26,224 nucleotides of DNA from a virus. The notes below the pieces were generated by a model, which saw only the letters and a program-made list of their open reading frames with translations, was not told the origin of the DNA and searched no databases. The translations under genes were made by a program, and so were the position numbers. Below are positions 20,990-26,224 of this stretch, piece by piece (position 1 is the stretch's first letter; every line of letters starts with the position of its first letter). Where the stretch lies: the IMG/VR virus record IMGVR_UViG_3300046000_001847, positions 1 through 26,224 of that record. One strand, written 5' to 3'.

Positions 20990-21933
20990 CACGCCACCGC
21001 TACGCAACGCCAATCTGAATTGGCAACATTATAAATAAAACCAATGTCTAATCTGTTTGTGTTTACTGTAGTGCTTGGTAAGGTTACTGTAGATGATTCA
21101 AAAGATGCGCCCCAAGTAATAGCAATAGCACCTGTTCCTGTAATTGAAATCCACAACTTTTGCCCGTTTACAGGTGTACCAGTTAAATTTGTAGTAAATG
21201 ATGTAATGGCTACAGATTGTCCTGTAATTACCATCATGTCATATAAATCGGTATTTAACGTAGGTGTAGCAGAGTTTGCGGTTGATGCTAATACTCTAGG
21301 GTTAATACGAGTTCCGCTAACCAAGCCACCTGTGATGGCTACGGCACTAGCGTCTTGTTGTGCCATAGTACCTAATGTGCCGTCAATACCAGTTAAGGTA
21401 TTAATCTGGTTCTGTAAAGAAACTAACGTATCGGTAACAGACTGTGAAGTCCCAGAGCCACCGCTGTTGATAATAATGTTTTGAGCAACATCTGGAGACA
21501 GAATCTGACCGCAATCAATCTCAGAACCATTCGATAGGTAAACAACTAACGAACCATCAAAGTCAATCTTAGCGTCAACAACAGAGATACCGTCTTTACC
21601 ATCAACTCCGTCTTTGCCGTCTTTACCATCTTTGCCACTAACACCATTAAGACCGTCTTTACCGTCTACTCCGTCTTTACCTGCTTTACCAGTAGCGCCT
21701 TGAACACCTTGCATTGCAGGGGTGTTGTTCAGTTCTACTAACTTGGCTTCTAACTTAGCTTCAATGGTTTTTAAGGCTTGTACAACCATGTCTGCTTTTT
21801 GACCAACAGACTCATCTCGGCGTTGTTTTGCCTCAACGATGGTTTTCTCAACCTGAGCTAAGGCGGCTTGCTGTTCCTCTAAAGAAACAGTGCCGTCCAT
21901 CACTTTTTTAATGTAGTCTTTTATATTAGCCAT
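20989..21933 (-). CDS. collagen-like tail/virion fibre protein
   Basis: A 314-residue trimeric fibre candidate. The N-terminal 70 residues are a coiled coil (LEEQQAALAQVEKTIVEAKQ, LKTIEAKLEAKLVEL). Residues 76-117 are 14 Gly-X-Y triplets (GKDGVDGKDG and similar), with many GKD, typical of phage collagen-like stalks. Then a beta region with DAKIDFDGSLVVYLSNGSEI, a helix QSVTDTLVSLQNQINTL, the shared module LGTMAQQDASAVAITGG, and a C-terminal domain (VNTNRLDIGFIYNVANSDWRC). The last part resembles a small beta-sandwich head. Starts eight bases inside the portal stop. Confidence 0.84.
   Translation of the reverse strand: MANIKDYIKKVMDGTVSLEEQQAALAQVEKTIVEAKQRRDESVGQKADMVVQALKTIEAKLEAKLVELNNTPAMQGVQGATGKAGKDGVDGKDGLNGVSGKDGKDGKDGVDGKDGISVVDAKIDFDGSLVVYLSNGSEIDCGQILSPDVAQNIIINSGGSGTSQSVTDTLVSLQNQINTLTGIDGTLGTMAQQDASAVAITGGLVSGTRINPRVLASTANSATPTLNTDLYDMMVITGQSVAITSFTTNLTGTPVNGQKLWISITGTGAIAITWGASFESSTVTLPSTTVNTNRLDIGFIYNVANSDWRCVAVA
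21583..21708 (-). repeat. 9-base tandem repeats encoding the collagen-like stalk
   Basis: The 14 Gly-X-Y triplets come from imperfect nine-base units, with GGnAAAGAC (Gly-Lys-Asp) recurring. Such tracts can change length by slippage or recombination, so stalk length may vary among relatives. The unit count is what this sequence shows. Confidence 0.75.
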
Positions 21934-23992
21934 TGCTTGATAGCTTCTCTGTCAGATTATTAAGAAAATCTTCTTCTGTCTTCCCTATTGTAGCAGCTTT
22001 TTCAGACATTTGCAACTCTACAATCTTCGATTTGTTCTTAATATCTGCTTCTTTTAGCATCAAATCAGCAATTTTTACCCTTCTATCAAATTCTCGGTTA
22101 GCTTCGTCGTCTTGACTTGGTAAATTACGAGAAACAGCAGATAAAACCTTGGCTTCTACCTCTTGTGGGGCTAATTGCGCCTCAACCATCGTCTTTTGAG
22201 CATCTGCCATGTCTTTAGCAGCACTAGCATCAAGCTGTTTAATCTGAGCTTGCTGTGTTTGTAGTGCTAATTGAGCCTGAGCTTGCTGTAGTTGCTGTGC
22301 TTCTGGGTTAGGTTGGCTCATTTGCTCTAAAGCAGCTTCCATCTCAGCACGATTAGACAGGCTGGAGTTAGCGATAATGCCTTTGAGGATGATTGGCAAC
22401 ACAGGAGTGTTAGGTCCAAGGGTCTGCAGAAGACCAATAAGCTGTTGCTGTTCGTATTCACGAGCCATAATACCCAAAGTAGCGGTAGGAATGAACTTCA
22501 TGTCTACAGAAGGATAACGCTCTGGGTCAAATTGCATATAACGGAACGCAACCTTTTTAATCAACGGGACCATGAAATCTTCTTGGAAGTTTGTCAGGGT
22601 ACGCTTGTACTTCTTGATGATTCCAGAAACAGCCATCGACATACCAGCACCGCTGGAATCACGAGTGGCTTGTGTTACCATGCCTTGGCTATCCAGAGTA
22701 CCGGTTGCCATGAGTAGCATACGCTCAAAGTCTCGTGCGGTAGCAGCAGACTCAGGGCTTGTTTGTCCGAACTTGAATGGCATCATAATCTCAGCAGGAT
22801 TACCATTGGTGAGGATTGCTTTGCCGGGACGAACTTCAAACTTAGCACCACGAGGTAAACGAGTAGCATCCATCGCAATCATTGGTGCAGTGGTCAATGC
22901 CAAGCTGTCTAAGTGACTGCGGAGCTGTGCATCAATAGCCTTTTGCATATTGTATGCTTTTTCTACTGTGCCACGACCCCAGAAGCGGTTAGGAACGGTA
23001 TCGTCTTGGTAAGCGACTACAGGACGGTCTTTCATCATGTATGGATTCTTCTCAGCCTTGAGAAGTAGACCATCATTAGCAATCACCACAATAGCCTCTA
23101 CGAGGTCGCTGTAGGTGTCAGCAGTGCTGTCCTCGGGGAACAGGTCAACTACCTCGTCTCCGTCGTTCTCAAGCTGTTCTAGGTACTCTCTTGGGACTAA
23201 TCCGTAGTATGTGAGGAGTTTAACCTTGTCATCTTGATACTGCACTACTTCTTGCGTTACTTCTAAGTCGTCATCATTGCCAGCAGGTCCGATGTCTACC
23301 TTGCGATAGATACCTCTTTCCATACCTTCTACCACTTTGTGGATAGAGACAAACTTCTCAATCGCTACACCCATTGCATCCTCAATCGAGGTAGCGTTAG
23401 GGTCAATCAGGAAGTTCTTAGGGTTGACTGGGTTAATCTTAACGCAGAAGTATTCTTTCTCAGTAACTCCATACGCAGCTTGGGTGCTGCCGGGAATAGG
23501 CTGAGTGGACGGAACGTACTCTGTCTCGGTCTTAACCATAATCTCACCGATACCAGTACCATAAATTTCTGCCATCAGTTCAATCTGGTCTACTGACTTA
23601 CGAATCTTGTTCGCAGTTAAGTCTTCCATCAGTAAAGCCCGCATTGCTTGCACATCCATTGGATTACCGTTGTAGTCCACGATGTCGTCTTTGATGTCGA
23701 AGAACTCTCCGTTACCGAAGATAGCTTCCATAATCTCAGCGTGGCGAGTCTCAACTGCTTGCTGCGTTGCGGGACTGATTAAGCGACTACGCTCGGACTC
23801 ACGAGTACGGTCTTCAGAAGCCCAAACACCACGGAAGATACGCTCGTATTCTTTCCAGTCTTCTAAGTAGTTCTCGTCACGGCTATCACGCCAACGGTCA
23901 CAGTGTTGTACAACGAACGCTGCTAACTCTTTGTCAGCCTCAGAAGGTTCTTCCCACTGAGTGCCTTCGTTCATGTCCATATTTTCAGCCAT
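21926..23992 (-). CDS. portal protein (head-to-tail connector, P22-like)
   Basis: A 688-residue portal forming the dodecameric ring through which DNA is packaged. Recognisable parts: RWRDSRDENYLEDWKEYERIFRG near the start, RSRLISPATQQAVETRHAEI, the region INPVNPKNFLIDPNATSIED (about 185-205), PVVAYQDDTVPNRFWGRGTVE (about 320-345), and DSLALTTAPM. The C-terminal 150 residues form a long Gln/Ala-rich helix (QLQQAQAQLALQTQQAQIKQ), as in P22-type barrels. AAGGA lies about 7 bases before ATG 23992. Its length is closer to P22 (725) than T7 gp8 (536). Confidence 0.93.
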   Translation of the reverse strand: MAENMDMNEGTQWEEPSEADKELAAFVVQHCDRWRDSRDENYLEDWKEYERIFRGVWASEDRTRESERSRLISPATQQAVETRHAEIMEAIFGNGEFFDIKDDIVDYNGNPMDVQAMRALLMEDLTANKIRKSVDQIELMAEIYGTGIGEIMVKTETEYVPSTQPIPGSTQAAYGVTEKEYFCVKINPVNPKNFLIDPNATSIEDAMGVAIEKFVSIHKVVEGMERGIYRKVDIGPAGNDDDLEVTQEVVQYQDDKVKLLTYYGLVPREYLEQLENDGDEVVDLFPEDSTADTYSDLVEAIVVIANDGLLLKAEKNPYMMKDRPVVAYQDDTVPNRFWGRGTVEKAYNMQKAIDAQLRSHLDSLALTTAPMIAMDATRLPRGAKFEVRPGKAILTNGNPAEIMMPFKFGQTSPESAATARDFERMLLMATGTLDSQGMVTQATRDSSGAGMSMAVSGIIKKYKRTLTNFQEDFMVPLIKKVAFRYMQFDPERYPSVDMKFIPTATLGIMAREYEQQQLIGLLQTLGPNTPVLPIILKGIIANSSLSNRAEMEAALEQMSQPNPEAQQLQQAQAQLALQTQQAQIKQLDASAAKDMADAQKTMVEAQLAPQEVEAKVLSAVSRNLPSQDDEANREFDRRVKIADLMLKEADIKNKSKIVELQMSEKAATIGKTEEDFLNNLTEKLSSNG

Positions 23993-24001
23993 TTTTATTC
24001 C

Positions 24002-24403
24002 TTATCTTGGTGCAAATTGTTGGATGTAGTTGCCTAATTCTTGTGCAGCTTTAATCTGTTCTGGTGTTGCGTTTTTTGCCGAAGGGTCGCCAGTGAGTAT
24101 ACGAGCTAAAATGGTTTGTCTAGCAGCATCTGGGTTTTTAGCGTATGCACTGCCCTTAAAAAACTCTTTTTGTTCGTCAGTTAAATCAAAGTCTGATGTA
24201 AAATTTGTTTTGTTCATAAACAACCTTAGAGCTTCGTTTTGCGCTACCGCTTGCTGCTCTGCAGGGGTGTTTTTAGAATATGGATTTAAAATGATTTTAT
24301 TATCGTCTGTCGCCATACCAGCTACATTTGGCTTCTTTTTAAAGAACGCAAGTTCCCCTTCTTCAGGCGCTCTAGTTCCAAACATATCTACTAAGAATTC
24401 CAT
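24002..24403 (-). CDS. conserved phage protein between terminase and portal
   Basis: A 133-residue protein with a conserved core I recognise from other phages but cannot name: FKKKPNVAGMATDDNKIILNP, then NEALRLFM, FDLTDEQKEFFKGSAY, ARQTILARILTGDPSAKNAT, PEQIKAAQELGNYI. Rather polar, partly helical. AGGA lies 7 bases before the ATG. Positioned between terminase and portal, so a virion or packaging accessory role is plausible; no enzymatic motif seen. Confidence 0.72.
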   Translation of the reverse strand: MEFLVDMFGTRAPEEGELAFFKKKPNVAGMATDDNKIILNPYSKNTPAEQQAVAQNEALRLFMNKTNFTSDFDLTDEQKEFFKGSAYAKNPDAARQTILARILTGDPSAKNATPEQIKAAQELGNYIQQFAPR

Positions 24404-24411
24404 ATTAATTC

Positions 24412-24891
24412 CTATTGAATTGAGTTACCAAATGGGTCGGTATACATTGGGTTGACCATTTGTTGTGGAGTAGCTTGAACTGCTTTGTCTAAAGTATCTA
24501 ACCCTAGAGAATCAGGGTCTTGACCATATTGCTGCATAAACAGTTCTTTCCACGCAGTTGGGTGTTTTGGAGACTTTAAAAATGTACCATCAGCAGCTCT
24601 TGACGACCAGTGAGGCATATTGTCATAAGGGCTAATTTCTTCAGTAACGCCTTTTTTCCAAGCGCCACGATAGTCATAATCGCCTGACGCAACCATTTCA
24701 TTGATGATGTCATCGTTTGATACTTTATCTACAGGCTTATCTAAGTCTTGAGCGATTAGAGGTTTTAAGTTGTTAAATAGCTTTGTACCTGTAATCCAAT
24801 TTCTAAACTGGCTTTCTTCCTCAGTAGAGAGTTTTGTAGGAGACCAGTCCATTTCCTGTAGTTTGTAGTATTCTTTTAACCAATCATCCAT
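24412..24891 (-). CDS. conserved phage protein next to large terminase
   Basis: A 159-residue protein with a conserved pattern seen in phage proteins: ESQFRNWI, then GDYDYRGAWKKGVTEEISPYDNMPHWSS, ADGTFLKSPKHPTAWKELFM and the end ESP-free DPFGNSIQ. The DYRG and HPTxWKE motifs are well conserved but have no known activity; related segments occur in large polyvalent phage proteins. Starts two bases after the terminase stop with AGGA upstream. Unknown function; sequence class reasonably sure. Confidence 0.72.
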   Translation of the reverse strand: MDDWLKEYYKLQEMDWSPTKLSTEEESQFRNWITGTKLFNNLKPLIAQDLDKPVDKVSNDDIINEMVASGDYDYRGAWKKGVTEEISPYDNMPHWSSRAADGTFLKSPKHPTAWKELFMQQYGQDPDSLGLDTLDKAVQATPQQMVNPMYTDPFGNSIQ

Positions 24892-24892
24892 C

Positions 24893-26146
24893 TCAGTATC
24901 CTGAAATTACATCTAAAGTTTCCCACTCATCACCACCATCATCAGAATCGAAGTTGGGGCGGACTAACTGCTCGATGTACGCTAACGCATCCACCGTGTC
25001 ATCGTGTACTCCCTGTGTGGGGAACATTAGGAGTTCATCGACAAACAAATCAAAATCACCTTCAGCGTTTAGGACAATTCTACCATGCTCTAAGTTACCT
25101 TGTAGCGCCCAAGTCACCCTATCTACTTTTTTCTTGTTACCGTGTGTCAGTTCTTCAATGTGAGCGTAACAGTTCAGTCTTCGCATAGCGTCCATCAGTG
25201 GACTCATAATCGCTTGCTTTGCAATACCTCGCTCAATCCCTACTGCCAGCGGCTGATACTCTTGGATGTTTTTAAGTATTCGCAGTGCTGTGTCTTCAGT
25301 TGACCAACGACCTGTCTCAATTTTATCCACATACCATACATTATTGTTATCTACCTTTACACACGCAATAGCGGTTTTATCTAATCGTTTATTGGTTTGC
25401 CTCTTACCAATTTCTTCAAAACCAGCGCAGTCTACTGCGATGTACCATGAACCGTCTTTTGGTTCTTCACCGAACTTAATCCACTCTTCTTTAAACAAAC
25501 CTGAACCAGCGTTGTTAAAGGAAGACAAATACTCTTGGTTAAACGCAAAAGAACTCAGTGTTCGCTTTGCAGCCTCAATCTCTTTCGGGTCAATCGTTTC
25601 ATTGTCTGCAGTGGTAAAGTGCCACGACTTCCAATCTTCGTCCGTTCCTGACTGCCCTAGCTGATACCACTCATAGAAGTGGTTACGACCAGAAGGGGTA
25701 GAAATAAACATTGCTCTACCTTTTTTATCCGACAGCGCAGCTCGTAATACCCGTTCCCAAATCTCTGCTTTAATAAACGCTACTTCGTCCATTACCAAAT
25801 ACGACAAGGACACACCACGCAAAGAGTCTTGGTTGTCAGCACCTCGAATGAGGATTTTCCTGCCGTTCACCAAGGTAATCTCTAAGTTGTTAATGTGAGC
25901 AGACTTGATTACAGGTCGACCCAAATCCATTAACAAGTCCCACATAATCGTTCGAGCTTGTCCTAGCGTTGGTGCAACGTACATCACGCTAGAACCTTCA
26001 GGACAATTAAGCCCTTCAATCAATAGGGTTATCGCAGATAGTCTGGACTTACCACAACGACGACCAGCAGCAATAACCTTAAAGCGAGTAGTGTCTTTAA
26101 ATACCTTTTGTTGCCATTGCAACAGAGCGAATGTTAGTTCACTCAT
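24893..26146 (-). CDS. terL: terminase large subunit (packaging ATPase and nuclease)
   Basis: A 417-residue packaging motor that cuts concatemers and pumps DNA through the portal. ATPase: Walker A GRRCGKS (28-34), adenine-side WQQKVF (11-16), Walker B LVMDE (117-121, catalytic E121), coupling motif STPSG (149-153). RNase H-like nuclease: D239 (IAVDCAGF), E305 (GIERG) and D382/D383/D387 (HDDTVDALAY). All key residues are present, so it is intact though shorter than T7 gp19 (586). The ATG at 26146 overlaps the end of the preceding frame. Confidence 0.96.
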   Translation of the reverse strand: MSELTFALLQWQQKVFKDTTRFKVIAAGRRCGKSRLSAITLLIEGLNCPEGSSVMYVAPTLGQARTIMWDLLMDLGRPVIKSAHINNLEITLVNGRKILIRGADNQDSLRGVSLSYLVMDEVAFIKAEIWERVLRAALSDKKGRAMFISTPSGRNHFYEWYQLGQSGTDEDWKSWHFTTADNETIDPKEIEAAKRTLSSFAFNQEYLSSFNNAGSGLFKEEWIKFGEEPKDGSWYIAVDCAGFEEIGKRQTNKRLDKTAIACVKVDNNNVWYVDKIETGRWSTEDTALRILKNIQEYQPLAVGIERGIAKQAIMSPLMDAMRRLNCYAHIEELTHGNKKKVDRVTWALQGNLEHGRIVLNAEGDFDLFVDELLMFPTQGVHDDTVDALAYIEQLVRPNFDSDDGGDEWETLDVISGY

Positions 26147-26224
26147 TTACATCTCGTATTACAACATCGCTAATCTCCGCATTAATCTCCGCATCGTTGT
26201 CGATGACTTCCATGCTGGGTCCTC
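26139..26224 (-). CDS. end of upstream gene, probably small terminase (partial)
   Basis: Only the last 28 or so codons are in the window. The reading that fits best ends SMEVIDNDAEINAEISDVV then IRDVNE and overlaps the large-terminase ATG by eight bases; it is strongly acidic. The frame one step over stays open to the edge too (ending RRLMRRLAML) and stops at TAA before the terminase start, so the choice is not certain. Small terminase is the usual neighbour here, so the call is by position. Confidence 0.45.
   Translation of the reverse strand, partial: GPSMEVIDNDAEINAEISDVVIRDVNE
26171..26194. repeat. 12-base perfect tandem repeat in the end of the upstream gene
   Basis: TAATCTCCGCAT occurs twice back to back. 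In the favoured leftward frame it encodes a repeated four-residue AEIN/AEIS unit, suggesting a recent duplication in the acidic tail. Short, and may be incidental. Confidence 0.6.

Noticed and set aside
21044-21484. Rightward open frame of 146 codons opposite the collagen-like gene
   Set aside because: Val/Pro-rich antisense of Thr/Gly/Asn codons; no start context and no known family.
24030-24455. Rightward open frame of 141 codons opposite the conserved gene after terminase
   Set aside because: Antisense shadow with no recognisable motif; the leftward gene has conserved phage motifs and a good ribosome-binding site.
25266-25664. Rightward open frame of 132 codons opposite the terminase nuclease domain
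   Set aside because: Lies fully within terL, whose catalytic residues are intact in the other strand.
1-26224. CRISPR array, tRNA genes, integrase, insertion sequence or anti-defence island
   Set aside because: No evenly spaced repeats, no cloverleaf-like sequences noticed, no recombinase or transposase motifs in any reading frame; tRNA detection by eye is limited.
1-26224. Repeated phage RNA polymerase promoters of T7 type
   Set aside because: No conserved 17-23 base sequence recurs in the gaps, and nothing resembling the T7 promoter was seen; no RNA polymerase gene is in the window.

Overview
The window is part of the genome of a tailed, short-tailed (podovirus-like) bacteriophage; both ends cut through genes. 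Evidence: a family A DNA polymerase, a T7 gp2.5-like single-stranded DNA-binding protein, phage nucleases, terminase, portal, scaffold, capsid, tail adaptor/nozzle proteins, internal virion proteins and a lysis cassette, packed with almost no gaps. There is no tail sheath, long tape measure, integrase, repressor, tRNA or CRISPR array. The host cannot be read from the sequence. AT-rich composition, a B12-dependent ribonucleotide reductase and many small proteins typical of environmental phages suggest an aquatic proteobacterial host (inference). The layout recalls marine podoviruses with class II reductases (SIO1/cobavirus-like), but that placement is tentative.

Left arm (1-5931, + strand): DNA metabolism. 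Order: end of DNA polymerase; small unknown; ssDNA-binding protein; FEN-like 5'-3' exonuclease; small unknown; PD-(D/E)XK endonuclease; small unknown; DEDDy 3'-5' exonuclease with a zinc ribbon; DUF3310 protein; 51-aa protein; complete adenosylcobalamin-dependent ribonucleotide reductase. These genes copy DNA, process junctions and ends, and make dNTPs. They end at a clear + strand terminator (5957-5983).

Convergence point (5932-6091): the two transcription units meet here.

Right arm (26224-6092, - strand, read right to left): end of a likely small terminase, large terminase, two conserved unknowns, portal, a collagen-like fibre with a small acidic protein and a beta-solenoid-like protein, then (behind a strong sigma70-like promoter) two small proteins, scaffold and major capsid protein, a terminator just after capsid, a membrane protein, a small virion-like protein, four tiny very basic proteins, tail adaptor, tail nozzle, tail fibre, a 58-aa protein, T7 gp13-like protein, two probable internal virion proteins, a large protein with a C-terminal transglycosylase domain, then a membrane-anchored coiled-coil protein, holin-like protein and GH24 lysozyme. 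This is packaging, head, tail, ejection and lysis in order.

Stops and starts often overlap (TAATG, ATGA, TGATG), implying translational coupling. No gene-free stretch exceeds about 160 bases. Host-type promoters (three with an extended -10 TGTGGTA core) were found; no repeated phage-polymerase promoter was seen. The most interesting items are the Tyr at the polymerase 762-equivalent position together with a class II reductase, the shared promoter core, the structured scaffold leader, the fibre/solenoid cassette between portal and scaffold, the four tiny basic proteins, and a 119-base out-of-frame gene overlap. I did not find a clearly new defence or mobile system.
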